Of a stretch of DNA of 64,000 bases, positions 46,522-57,856 are shown one piece after another. The stretch covers positions 83,798,522-83,862,521 of the forward strand of contig CM070877.1 of NCBI GenBank assembly GCA_036365515.1, given 5' to 3'. The stretch comes from Torymus aiolomorphi. Lineage: Eukaryota; Arthropoda; Insecta; Hymenoptera; Torymidae. The notes beneath the pieces are model-generated. The model was not told the DNA's origin. It did not search any database and worked only from the letters and a program-made list of their open reading frames with translations. Both the position numbers and the translations under genes were made by a program. Position 1 is the stretch's first letter, and each line of letters opens with the position of its first letter.

Positions 46522-47375
46522 TATTCTAAGGCGCTCTTCTTCATCCGTAGGGGCTTTTTTTTACACCATCCATTGTCAAGTACTTTTCCTTGTCTATTCA
46601 TAAAACATATTATTGTATCGGTAGGAACTGTGTGCATAATTATGTCATCTTCAAAATAATTGTTCAAATGATTTTTTATGAGACTAATGCGCGGTAAATT
46701 ATCACGGAAACCTTCTATCATTTCTTTTAGAGAAAACTGCGAGTCATCAAAATTCTCAAGTATATGATTTATAACGTGATACACCACCGCAGACATATTT
46801 TCATCCATTCGTCGTCCAACTATTTTCGTAGGATTCTGTTTGTAAAATGCCTGCATACATTTAGCACGATAACGAGCCTTTTTAATTTGTACATCATCAG
46901 TAAAATTTAATCGTAGTTTTTACTTTGTATTAAAATCATCATCATCTGATCGTGATTCCAATGCTTTTAAAATGTTGGCTTTCGTTTCATCACTGGTAAC
47001 TAATTGTATTGGTTTCTTATAAGTATATGTTATTGCATCAAAACCACAGAAAATGCATAATGAACTAAAGTTAAATTTGCGAGCTTCTTTGTTATCTCTT
47101 TTTAATTGTGTCAATTTATCTGAAATAGCTTTCTTCTCACTTTTAATGTGAGACGGTCTACTGTATAAAATTTGACAGTTCTTATGAACATTGAGAAATG
47201 CTACGTCTTTCATTTTTAAGTGTTTCCTATCTCCAATCTCTTTACTTGCTTTTATAATAGTATTTATAGCCTTCTCACCGATGCGAATTTTATCTTTCTC
47301 CTCCATTTGCTTATTACATAAAATGCATATTTCGAGATCAGTCTCTTCCATTGTTTCTTCCATTGTATCTTCCAT
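46522..47375 (-). pseudogene. Academ-like transposase, amino-terminal segment
   Basis: Starts at ATG 47,375 (MEDTMEETMEET). CILCNKQMEEKDKIRIG and CIFCGFDA hold paired Cys motifs, with VHKNCQILYSR between them, as in the zinc-binding start of related transposases. The TAA at 46,920-46,922 interrupts the frame, which continues without shift as LRLNFTDDVQIKKARYRAK and GRRMDENMSAVVYHVI to about 46,485. Confidence 0.6.
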
Positions 47376-47958
47376 TGTACGTCACGTACGTTGTATATTG
47401 CACTGGTTATTATTCACTAAAATATTTAAAAAAAAAAAATTGATTTCTGGACTACACTTTCAATGCATACAGAGTTACTTTAAATGTATACTGACTTGAA
47501 GTACGATGTGCTGCTGTTAACCGTCTGCTCTGCTCGAATAACTAAGACAAACTGCTCCGTGTGATTTTCAAGGTTCATCTACCTGCTCTGGTCCCTTTAC
47601 CCCACTCCTCGTCTGGGGCTGCTTTTAAATTATTCACTGCATGTACCCTCTCCAGGTAAAACCAGTGTCACACGGTGGAGGATACAAATTTAAAATAGTT
47701 GAATCGACGAAGAAGCGTATGAAATAAAAGGACACTACATGAGAGCGTATCGGATACTAACCTAACCGTAGTCGTATTAGTCATCAGACAGTTGTATAAA
47801 TTCCCCCGTAGATGGCAGAAATGCTACAGCTACGCAGCCAGCGTTTGCCCTGCAGTATTCTGACTGTAAGGAATGTATATCTATATATACAGTATATATA
47901 GATATACATTTCAGAATACTGCGAGACCAACGCTATACGCAGCTGCTCTTTCATAACC
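47376..47958. other. Leader region with a hairpin
   Basis: Upstream of the transposase start. CAGTATTCTG and CAGAATACTG face each other across an AT-rich centre (ATGTATATCTATATATAC and its complement, near 47,890), a hairpin with TACGCAGC ends (47,835-47,945). Confidence 0.55.
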
Positions 47959-49048
47959 GTCATACTTATACCTGCGTCCCTTCCAAATATACCGTTACAT
48001 TTCAGAACTTTGAACAGTAATTCAGTGCTTTGAATTTTCGGATTTATAATTTAATATTATAAACACGTACAATTATGAATGCAATAAATATTTATGCATA
48101 TATATTTTAAAATAAATGGAAAAATTATTGGAATCCAGCAACAAATATATAATATTAATATGATTAATAAGGCAAAAATTGAGGTATTGCACGGCAAATA
48201 TTGTAGTTATAGTAAAAGATAATTTAAATGTCAAATAAAGTAAAGAAAATATGGGAAAGTAAATAAAAATGAGGTGCTCCCGGGCCTATTTAGCTTCTAA
48301 GGCAAGAATAAATATGATATGAATTATGAGATATTAAAGATTTAGCAAGCGCGAGTCATTTTGAATGCACGAAATGCGCGCAGCACTTCCCCCCACTCTG
48401 CCGGCAGCTCCAGAGCTGCCGCTCTCCGCGTCCGCACGCTTCGCACTTTATTATTAAATTTCGAATACTACAAACCAATGAAACATATCCTAGAATTTTT
48501 TTATTGAAAATATAGACATTCAACGTTAACATGCGTTAAGCTCAGTGCTCTAAGACGTTTATTTCGCCTTCCAGATTTTTTTGAAATAAAAAAATTATCA
48601 CGGCTCCTTTTTTTTCAAAATTCGTGAAAAAATGCCAGGAATCTATTCCCGTAACTGTCATTTCCATAAAATAAAAATTAAGAAAATTATTCAAATAAAA
48701 ACATGTGTAAAAAAGTGCAATATTTTCAAATTGACTTTTTGACCCTTTAAATAAAAAAATCGATATAATTTTTCAATAGCATAATAGTACAACTCTTTAA
48801 GAACAAAATAAGTCCTGAATCGTTGCTCTAGCACCATTCCCTGAAGATCTAACGAACTTATGAGAGCACCTTTTTTTCAATAAATCCAGATAACTCGATA
48901 AATAATCAATATTTTTTAATTTTTCAAAAAAGCATTTTTATCTTACCATGAGCTATATTTACCGCAAGTAACAAGTATGGAAACGTTATAGTTAATGAGA
49001 TCTAGAGAACCCGATTTTTATTGGTTTTTTCGATATAACTCGAAAAAT
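47959..49048. repeat. Right terminal inverted repeat of the Academ-like element
   Basis: The reverse complement of 38,389-39,499. The outer end at 49,048 meets the 5' region of the purine-rich LINE. Confidence 0.8.
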
Positions 49049-49260
49049 AGTGATATAATTCATAGTGAGGTAGTGGACGATCGTACAGTGCGTAGAGTGA
49101 GAAAGAAAAAACCTGAGGCTCATTCTACAACGAACCAAAAAGTAGTGGAGAAGGTGAATGATAAAAAAAAGTGCACGAGTATAAGGCGAACGTTACAGTA
49201 ACTGCACTGCTGGAAGCTGACTTGAAGGAGATACCAAAGAGTACAAGAGTAAGAAAATAG

Positions 49261-50346
49261 ATGGAACAAGGAGAAACTGATAAAGGAATAGACATGGAGG
49301 TGTTTGTAACGCCACAAATGTTGGAAGGCGAAGAAAGAGAAGGAATAAGGATCCAAAGATTAAGAAATACCAGGACTAAAAGCGAAACGGAATATTATAA
49401 GAAAATAAAAGAAGAAAATACATACATCAAGGAGAGAATAAATGCAAAGAGACAGCGAGAGTCCCCAGAAGAGAGGGAAGATAAAAAGAAGAAGGAGTCA
49501 GAAGAAGAAATAGAAAGGAAAAGGGAAGAAGATAAATTATTATTAAATTTCAATAAAAGTAGAAAAACACCGAGAAGACCACCCAAAACAAAAAGCGAAG
49601 AAAAAGACAAGGAAGAGACCAAAAAAGGGAAGAAGGAGGAAACAGTGCAGACAAGAACAAAAGGAGACAGAACAGAGAATGAGATGCAGACAGTAGACGT
49701 AAAAAAGAAAAATGAAAAAGCAGGCAAGAAAATAGACAAGAAAAAATTGATGAGAGGTGAACCCCCATCATCAGAAGAGGAAAACAATGAGTCGGAAGAA
49801 ACGGAAAAAGAAGCAGACGTAGAACAGGAAGCAGGAGAAGGAAAGGGAATCTGGGAATTGAAAATGGAAAATATGATGAAAATCTTTATAAAAGAAACCA
49901 AAGAAACAAGAAAGGAAATGAGAAACACGTTAGAAAGAATAACAAAGGAACAAACGGAAATAAAAGAGTAGCAAAAAAGATTAAAAGAGGAACAAATAAA
50001 AATAAGGAAAGAACAATCAGGAATACTAGAAGTCATCGTAAAGAACGAAAATCTAGCGGAAGAGAGTAATAACCAGATAGAGGAAAGATACAGGAAAATA
50101 GAAGAAAAAACAGACAACACGGAGATAGAATGGCGAGAGAAAGTCCAGAATTTAGAAAAAGAAATGGAAGAACTAAGGGCAAACCAAGGAAAGAAGGAAA
50201 AGGAAGATAAGATGAGTAAAGCAAGGGTAGAAAAGCTGATAAAGGAACAGGAGTGGAATAGAGAAAAAGAGGAAAGGGAAAGAAGGAGGAAGAACATCAT
50301 TATAACAGGATTAGAAGAAAAAACAATAAATAGGAATTTCAAATAA
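49261..50346 (+). pseudogene. LINE B ORF1 (coiled coil)
   Basis: From ATG 49,261 (MEQGETDKGIDMEVFVTPQM) through very charged sequence of K and E to a TAG at 49,969-49,971, then open in the same frame to 50,346. The second part (IKIRKEQSGILEVI to RRRKNIIITGLEE) forms a long predicted coiled coil ending in an NIIITGL block like the RRM start of many LINE ORF1 proteins. The role would be binding RNA as a trimer. The in-frame TAG and the decay downstream of 50,346 break it. Confidence 0.7.
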
Positions 50347-50714
50347 ACTTAAAGGAATGTAGAAAAGTAAGAAGGGGGTAAATAGAATAGGAGCAGAATG
50401 TATAGACAGAGAGAATAAAGAAGAGGTAATGAAACAAAGAACAAACTGAAGGGAGGCAATGTATACAGTGAAAATGACAAGACGTGGAAAGAAAGGGAAA
50501 ACGAGAGAAAAATAAGGGCATGGGCGAAATGGAAAGAGCAGAAGAACAAGATGGAAGGAAAAACGAAATTTGGATATAATAAAGCATGGATTGGAGAGGA
50601 GGAGTGGCGCCTAAATGAGAGAACAGGGGAAATCAAGGTTTTTTGGAAAAAGAGAGTAGAAGAAGAGATGATATAGACACAGAGACAGAGGCAGTAGAAG
50701 AGAGAACATAAGAG
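50347..50714 (+). pseudogene. LINE B ORF1 end, decayed
   Basis: Fragments such as TKFGYNKAWIGEEEWRLNER at about 50,560-50,625 and the stop-rich surroundings look like the ORF1 tail in more than one frame. Confidence 0.4.
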
Positions 50715-52283
50715 TAATAATATGGAACGTAGCAGGAGCGAAACAATCCTCGGAGGAAACATGGAAGGAGATGGAAAAATATGACATAATAGGTCTGACA
50801 GAGACATGGATAGAAGAGAGAGATGAAGAATGGATACAAGAAAAACTGGAAGAATACACAGTGAAAAGCATAGTGGCAGTGAGGGAAAATAAGAAAGGAA
50901 GAGCAAAGGGAGGAATCGCAGTAGCAATATGAACTGGGATTTCAGTAGTAGAAGAGAAGGAAGAAAAGGAAAGGAGAAAGAGAGATAATAACAGAGAAAG
51001 TAAGAGTAGATGGAATGGAGATAATAATAATAGTAACATACATGAGAGAAGAAAGAGGGGAAAACTGGGAAAGAATAGAAAGAATAGCAGAAGAAAATGC
51101 AAGGAAAGCCATAATCATCGGAGTGGACTTCTACGCAAGAACGGCAGAAGAAGGAGGAAGAACCACGAAAGGAAACATAGGGAGAAAAAGTAAGAATAAG
51201 AAAATAAACAAAGAAGGAGAAGAACTAATAAAGAAGATCCGAGATATAGGAATGCACATAATAAACGGAGTCACAGAGAAGGATAGTGAAGGAGAATGGA
51301 CATATCTAGGAGGAGGAGGGAAATCGGTAATTGATTATATAATTACAAACGAGGAAGGAAGAGAAGTAATTGAAGATATGAAAAATGGGAAACAAGACGG
51401 ATTCGGACCATCAGCCAATACAGTTACACATGAAAGTAAAGAGGAACAAAAAAGAAACCGAAAGAAGGTGGACAACTCAATGGTCAGAGGAAGGAATTGG
51501 AAAATATGTAGAAAACCTAGAAAAAGGCAAAAGAGGAAAAACTTGGAAAGAACTAAAAAACAAAATACAGAACAGTATAATAAAAACGGAAAGGAGACCA
51601 ATAGGAAGAAGGAGAACTGAGAAATGGTGGAACAGGGAATGCCATGAAAAGAAACTGAAGCTAAATGAAGCACTGAAAGAATGCAAGAGAGGCAGAAAAA
51701 CGATAGAAAAATACAGGAAAGACAGAAAAGACTACAGAGAATGAATCTCAAAAAGGAAAAGAGATTGGGCAGAAAAAATCCTAGAAGAATTAGAGAAGGA
51801 CAAAAGTGAAAAAAACTTCTGGAAGACAGTAAATGAAAAAAGAAACGAGAAGAATAAGTAAAAAGATCAAGGAACAGGAATGGATAAAAAACTTTAAAGA
51901 GCAATTCGGAGGTGTGGAAAGGGAGAAAACAGAGATTGAGCAGAAAGAGAAAAGAGAATGGACAGACAACGAGGTAAGAAATGAAGAAATACAAGAAGCA
52001 ATAGAGAAACTAAAAGAAAAGAAAGCAACAGGAAAGGACGGAATACCAAATGAGGCATGGATACACGGAAAGAAACAAATAATAGATGAGCTACAAGAAG
52101 TATTAAACCAGGTATGGAAAACAGGAGAAATACCAGAATAATGGAGAGAGGGTATTGTGAAACCGATATTTAACAGAGGCAACAGACATGAGGTAAGAAA
52201 CTACAGAGGCCTAACGATGATAGATACAGGATACAAAATATACACTGAAATACTCAGAAAGAGACTAGAAACATATATAGAAG
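50715..52283 (+). pseudogene. LINE B ORF2, endonuclease and start of RT
   Basis: The APE-type endonuclease starts with VIIWNVAGAKQSSEETWKEM, has a DIIGLTETW motif near 50,795, and continues in another frame from 51,015: EIIIIVTYMREE, KAIIIGVDFYARTAEEG, EGEWTYLGGGGKSVIDYIIT and TDSDHQPIQLHM (51,385-51,430), in which the SDH motif carries the catalytic histidine. At the GDFN position the sequence reads GVDFY. The stretch at 51,833-52,141 has KKATGKDGIPNEAW, and RNYRGLTMIDTGYKIYTEIL follows a stop at 52,139. There are at least five frame shifts or stops. The reading is cut at 52,283 in LETYIE and resumes after 55,366. Confidence 0.75.
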
Positions 52284-52347
52284 CCTGATCTAATTATTAT
52301 TGTTAATTTATTATCTCTGTTTAATTGTAAAATAAATTCTAACCATT

Positions 52348-52415
52348 TTGTATATGTTTTAATAAAGCCTGATGAGGTCAGTAATCAAGCTGACGAAACG
52401 TCGCACAAGCTACAA
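52348..52415 (+). ncRNA. Hammerhead ribozyme motif, 5' pLTR
   Basis: Core CTGATGA (52,369-52,375), stem II GTCAG/CTGAC (52,377-52,381 with 52,390-52,394, one extra G before it), GAAA (52,395-52,398), then ACGTC with predicted cleavage after C 52,402. Stem I pairs GC/GC next to the core and TTGTA (52,348-52,352) with TACAA (52,411-52,415) across an internal loop. Stem III is only the self-complementary ACGT. Minimal hammerheads of this kind are known from Penelope-like elements. Confidence 0.75.
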
Positions 52416-52489
52416 TTGTGTTTTTTTTTTTTTTCCTACGTATTGGCCCTCACAGGATCCTATATATATTACTATATTCCACATTAACA

Positions 52490-55007
52490 ATGGAGGGTGC
52501 CTCTATCAACTTTAATTCTACCGGTCTTCGATCTAGAAAAGACCAGACCCAATACAGGAAAGGGTTTTTCCAACATATGGCAACACACTATGGCTTTTAC
52601 TTTACACACCTATTGAAATCTTGGCTAAAACAGAGATATCAACTAGCGGAATCCAACGCCTGCAACACATTTCTTTTACGATGCAGAAGTCATGATGTCT
52701 TCCCCAGCAACACCACGAATTCGTTAAAACGCCTCAACCACACAACGTTTCATAGTAAGTGTTGTTCCCAACGGTTTATAAAGGAAAATCGAAAACTTCT
52801 CCATAGAATTTTAAAGCTTGAAATTAAAGATTGTCACATACACATACATTTTTTACAAAAACAATTGAATAAACTTAAAACTATAATAGGACATTCTAAT
52901 ATTGACCCGGAAATTCTTGAAAACTTTTTCGTAATAACTGAGGAAAAAAGTTCCTGAATATTTTCAGTAAAATCCTCTAAACTTAATTACAAATTAGATG
53001 TTTTGATTAATAAACATAAAAAACAAGTGTTTACAAACAGACAAAATTGGGTTAAAAATCTAACTGACACGCACATCCCAGAATCGGTATTGAAGGTGAT
53101 ATCGTTGGGGCCTATATTCAACACTGTTCCTTACATAGACAAAACAGACATAGTTACTATAATAAAAAATCTGGAATGTAAAATTAATAATTTGAAAATC
53201 AATAAGGAAGTAAAAGATGAGATCCGTGAAAATATTTCTAACACGATAAAAAATCATATTAACAAAGACACACACATCACACTAAAAAATAGACAATTTT
53301 CAAATGAATTAACTGCAACTAGAAAGTTTCTGAAAGAAAATCCACATATTTTTTTACACCCTCAGATAAAGGTAATTTCACTGTGTGCATAAACACGACA
53401 GATTATTATAACAAAATGTACAAATTACTAGAAGATAAAAATACATATAAAATCATCAATAAAAATCCGTTGATCAAACTACAATCGCAAGTATATAAGT
53501 ATTTGTCTTCTTGGAATAACAACAAATATCTACATAAACAGTACCACCCATATCAACTAAATCAGACAGATACTTGTCTCCCTAGAGCTTATGGCTTACC
53601 TAAAATTCATAAAACCGATATACCGTTAAGACCGATCATTTCAACTATTGGTAGCCCAACGCATTTCTTATCAAAAACTATTCTCAATGAATTAAAAACC
53701 TGCATACCAGTGCCACACTCACATATCGACAATAGTTTCGTATTAAAAAAGAAAATAAAAGAGGTTGTTATTCCTGATGAGTATGTGTTATATCATTAGA
53801 TGTCAACTCTTTGTTTACCAACATTCCTTGTGAATCGGTTTTACAAAGTTTAGATAGACGCTTTACATACATTCACAATAATTGCAGAATTCCATTTGAT
53901 GAAATTCGCAATGCAGTTAAATTCTTATTTGATAACACCTTTTTCACTTTTAATGACACCATATATAAACAAATATTTGGCACACCTATGGGATCACCCA
54001 TCTCTCCCTTATTTGCCGACATAGTCATGGAAAATCTTGAAAACGACTGTTTAGACACACTAAAAAGAAAATACAATATTGTCCCTCTCTTCTACTTTAG
54101 ATATGTTGATGACATATTATTATGCATTAGAAAAGATGATTTGGAATTAACTTTAAATATTTTTAATAATTATAATGAACACTTAAAATTTAGACATGAA
54201 ATAGAAGTTAATAATCAAATAAACTTTTTGAATATCACCCTCATCAGATCAAACAACAAAATAATTACAAATTGGTACCAAAAACCAATGGCATCCGAAA
54301 AATTATTAAATTATAACTCTAACCACACTGTACAACAAAAAAGAAATATTATTTCTAACTTAGTGGATAGAGCGATTCTGTTATCTAATGAAGAATTCCA
54401 TAATATTAACATTCGTAAAATTAGACAAATACTGTCCTTAAATGACTATCCTAAAACATTCATAGACAATTGCATTCACAACAGACTTCGCAAAATAAAA
54501 TACTCCAACAAAACGACATCGTCCAACAGGGATCTCCAACCTATTGTTTCTATTCCATTCCAAGAAGAATTTTTTCATAAATGTAGTAGAATTCTTTCCA
54601 AACACAAAATACGCACGGTGCCACTCATCAATAAAAAACTTAATAACTTTATTAAGCTTGGGAAGGATAAACTTGAAAAAATGAATACGTGTGGGGTTGT
54701 ATATAAGATCAACTGTAAGACCTGTGCTGCTACATATGTGGGAGAAACTAAAAGAGCTTTAAAAATTCGAATCAAAGAACATGAAAAAAATAAGAAAGAC
54801 AAATCCATGATAGCTGTACATGCTCAAAACAACTCCCACATTATAGATTGGGAGAATACACAAATATTGGATAAAGAAGTTGATTACAAAAAACGAAAAA
54901 TTTCAGAAATGATTTACATCAAGAGTACAAAAAATACAGTTAACAAAACAGAGGATACACAAAATTTATATAATGTATACAAATTGCTCTTTAACTTTCT
55001 ATTATGA
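52490..55007 (+). pseudogene. Penelope-like RT and GIY-YIG protein
   Basis: Begins at ATG 52,490 (MEGASINFNSTGLRS), has a TGA at 52,955-52,957, then continues in the same frame (53,003-53,350) until a shift near 53,350. Motifs: AYGLPKIHKTDIPLRPI (53,590-53,640), a second shift near 53,790, then FTNIPCESVL, FGTPMGSPISPLFADIVMEN and the YVDD box of FRYVDDILLCI. The endonuclease at the end has GVVYKINCKTCAATYVGETK and RIKEHEKNKKDK, the GIY-YIG pattern with a CX2C-type linker. The stop is at 55,007. The activity would be target-primed reverse transcription. One stop and two frame shifts make it inactive, though the motifs are well kept. Confidence 0.88.
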
Positions 55008-55206
55008 CTTTGTATATGTAAACAAACTGACTCGTATATATATAAGTAGAGATGTGTACGGTTTCCCACAACATTGACTTTATTCGTTCGACGTTGCTAA
55101 TAAAGTCATCTTTTATTAGCATAGATTTTTTGTTGTGGTAAGCCTGGTCTAATTATTATTGTTAATTTATTATCTCTGTTTAATTGTAAAATAAATTCTA
55201 ACCATT

Positions 55207-55274
55207 TTGTATATGTTTTAATAAAGCCTGAAGAGGTCAGTAATCAAGCTGACGAAACGTCGCACAAGCTACAA
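55207..55274 (+). ncRNA. Hammerhead ribozyme motif, 3' pLTR
   Basis: Same layout as at 52,348: TTGTA (55,207-55,211), core CTGAAGA (55,228-55,234; the T at position 7 is A here, a position that tolerates change), stem II GTCAG/CTGAC, GAAA, ACGTC and TACAA (55,270-55,274). Confidence 0.7.
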
Positions 55275-55366
55275 TTGTGTTTTTTTTCCTACGTATTGGC
55301 CCTGACAGGATTCCATATATATTACTATATTCCACATTAACAATGGAGGGTGCCTCTATCAACTTT

Positions 55367-56938
55367 AACATATATAGAAGAAGAAAGAAAGCTGGACGAT
55401 AGTCAATATGGATTTAGGAAAGGAAGAGGCACGATAGACGTAATATTTGTACTAAAAAGAACGATTGACAGTGAACTGAGAAAAGAAAAAGGAAAAGTTT
55501 GGGCATTCATGGCAGACCTCAAAGGAGCGTTCTACAGAATAAAAAGAGAGGCAATCTGGAAAGAAATGGAAAGAATGGAAGTCGAGGAAAAGATAAGAAC
55601 AAGGATTAAAGAACTGTACCATAGGACAACATGTGAAATGATAATAGAAGGAAAAGCGATAGGGAAGTTTGAAACGAGAGATGGGGTTAGACAAGGATGC
55701 CCGTTAAGCCCATCACTGTTTAATATAACAATGGCTGGACTGGAAACGGAGATGAAGAAAGTACAGGAAGGAGGAATTATGATAGGAAGAAACAAGATTT
55801 ACAGCATAGGATATGCAGATGATGTGATATTGTTATCAAATAATGAAAGCGGTATGAAAGAGATGCTAAAAAGATTCAAGAAATTTATGGAGAGAAGGGG
55901 GCTAGAACTAAACACGGAGAAATCATGTATGATGCAGTTCAAAAAGAAAGGAAGGAAAGGAAAGGAAACAGAATAGAAATGGAATGGAGAGAAAATAAAT
56001 ATTGTGAAAGAAGCAAAATACCTAGGATATATACTTCAAAGTAACAACGGGGATACAAAACATATAGAGTAGCTGGTAGGAAAGGCAACTGCGATACTGG
56101 GGAAAATATGGAGTCTAGGAGAAAGGAAGTTCAGGGATGACTGGAAGAAAAGAATTAAACTATTCGATGCATTAATAAAAAGCGTAATAAGCTACAGAAC
56201 GGAAATATGGGGACAGAGAGAATGGGAGGAGCTGGGAAGATACAGGATAAATACATAAAATGGACACTAAAAACAGATAAGACAACCCCAAGACACATAT
56301 TACATGAGGAAACAAAAAGATGGAAACTGGCGATACAGTTTGGGAAAAGGGCGATGAAATTTGAACAAAAAATGATTGGAAGTGAACAAGGAACTATGTG
56401 TAGAGAAGGAATGGAAAGTATAAAGAAAGCCGGGACACAAACAGAAACCGGAAAGGCGAGAAGAAAATTCTACGAAGATAAAGGATGGGCAATATCCGAG
56501 ATAAACAAAAGACTGAAAAACGGAGAAACAATTTGGACAGAATTAACAGAAAGAGCAATGGACATAGAAAAACAACGAAGAAGAGAAGAAGTAACAAATT
56601 CAAGATTTGCTAGAGAAATAAAAAACATAATTATGTCGGAAGAAATGCCAGGGTACTTAGGAGGTGCAACGCAGAAGAAAAAGAAAGAATTGCAGATAAT
56701 GGCGAGATTCAGATTGGGAAGTGAAAATAAGAGCGTGAGATACTGGAGCAAAGAGGAAGAAAGAAGATGCAGGTTTTGCAAATGTGAAGAAGAAACGATG
56801 GAGTACATAGTAGAGAAATGCACATATACAAATGAAGAAGGAATAAGATGTGAAGAAATTGTGAAAGGAGGAAGGAAAAACCTAACAAGGCTGCATACAA
56901 TATTATGGAAAAGGAAAAGAGAAGACAGGAACAGATAG
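55367..56938 (+). pseudogene. LINE B ORF2, RT catalytic region and zinc finger
   Basis: Continues with DDSQYGFRKGRGTIDVIF, VWAFMADLKGAFYRIKREA, GVRQGCPLSPSLFNITMAGL and IGYADDVILLS (YADD box) up to a stop at 55,976. The rest is spread over frames: KYLGYILQSN near 56,020, the frame 56,207-56,938 with MARFRLGSENKSVRYWSKEE and CRFCKCEEETMEYIVEKC, a CX2C..H/C-type zinc finger usual at the end of LINE ORF2. The last frame ends at 56,938. Copies of this kind lack a functional product. Confidence 0.75.
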
Positions 56939-57856
56939 AAAAAGTAAGACAAAGAAAGAAAAGAGAAGACAAGGTAAGAGAAAAAGATTGGAGAAAGACC
57001 AGGTCGACGAAAGAGGAAAAAGGAACAAGAGCAATGTAAAAGGACCCTAAAGAAAAGAACAGAGATAGAAGACCACGAACCTGAAGACGCCACACGTGGT
57101 AGAAAGAGGTTAGAGGGATTGGTCAGAAAACATACATAACCCAGAAAAAAGAATAGGAGAATGTAGAAGATAAGATAAGAGAATCAGAAAAAGAGAGAAA
57201 AAGAAAAGGAAGGAAATGGAAGAATTAATAAAAAGGATAGAGGGGATAGAAAACAGAGTACAAGGTGATATCGAGAGAAAACTGTTGTGGAAGAGAAAAT
57301 GAAAAAGGAAATGATAAGTTTCCAAATGAAAATGGAACAGAAAATGGAAAAGATAATGGATAAAGTGGAAGAGATAGAGAAGAAGATGGGAAACAAGGAG
57401 AAAAAATATTTAACAGTTGAAGAAATTAATAAGAATAGAACTCTAGTAATAAAGAGAGGAAGAAAATGGAAAGGAGAAAAACGAAGACCGTGGATGGACA
57501 TACAAATAGGAAGAGAAGAACGGGAGACGAAGCCGATGAGGAACGGAGAAGGCATGCAATGGATAATATTTGAAGATAAATATGTGAAGGAATATTTTTG
57601 GAGAAAGGCAAAAAACATCAACATGGAAGGAATATTCGGGCTGGACGAAGTGCTGACAGCGGCAAAGCTGTGGGAAAGGTGGCACGCAAATGAAAAAGAA
57701 AAGGAGAAAAGAATTAGGCAACAGGAAGAGAAAGAAAGAGGAGACGGAGAAAGAGAGCAGATGGACAAAAAGAAGGAATACGTCAAAGAGATTAAAGGGG
57801 AAAAGAAAGAAGAGAAGACAGACAAAGAAAAAGGAAGAAAACCAGAAGAAGAATAA
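56939..57856 (+). pseudogene. Third frame of LINE B, unknown
   Basis: Purine-rich DNA leads to an open frame of about 185 residues (57,287-57,856; first ATG at 57,299). Start KKEMISFQMKMEQKMEKIMD is coiled-coil-like; the middle has NRTLVIKRGRKWKGEKRRPW and MQWIIFEDKYVKEYFWRKAK; the end is charged. A third ORF downstream of ORF2 is unusual for a LINE. It may be a second ORF1-like gene, an ORF3 or an adjoining element. I do not recognise its domain. Confidence 0.45.

Larger units (their letters stand above)
38389..49048 (-). mobile_element. Large TIR transposon, probably Academ-like (XPG/CXC transposase)
   Basis: The terminal inverted repeats are 38,389-39,499 and 47,959-49,048 (about 1.1 kb each), recognisable by paired blocks such as CGGGTTCTCTAGATCTCATT with its complement near 49,000, the GGCAGCTCTGGAGCTGCCG block near 39,030 and 48,405, and GGTATATTTGGAAGGGACC near 39,468 and 47,986. 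Between them the minus strand carries a single transposase gene broken by stops, one frame shift in a poly-A run and a 3.6-kb gap. The protein has Cys motifs at its start, an XPG-I-like block and a Cys-rich CXC-like tail. This fits the Academ superfamily, whose X lineage encodes an XPG-type nuclease, but the name rests on recall of that family. Target duplication was not established. Confidence 0.55.
52284..55366 (+). mobile_element. Penelope-like retroelement with GIY-YIG endonuclease
   Basis: The insertion is flanked by a 14-bp target duplication AACATATATAGAAG (52,270-52,283 and 55,367-55,380). Terminal direct repeats (pLTRs) occupy 52,284-52,515 and 55,143-55,366, starting CCTG(A/G)TCTAATTATTATTG and ending with the region of the start codon. 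Both contain a hammerhead ribozyme motif. The body codes for a Penelope RT fused to a GIY-YIG domain. Its insertion site is the RT-coding part of LINE B; removing it restores LETYIEEERKLDDSQYGF in frame. Confidence 0.9.
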
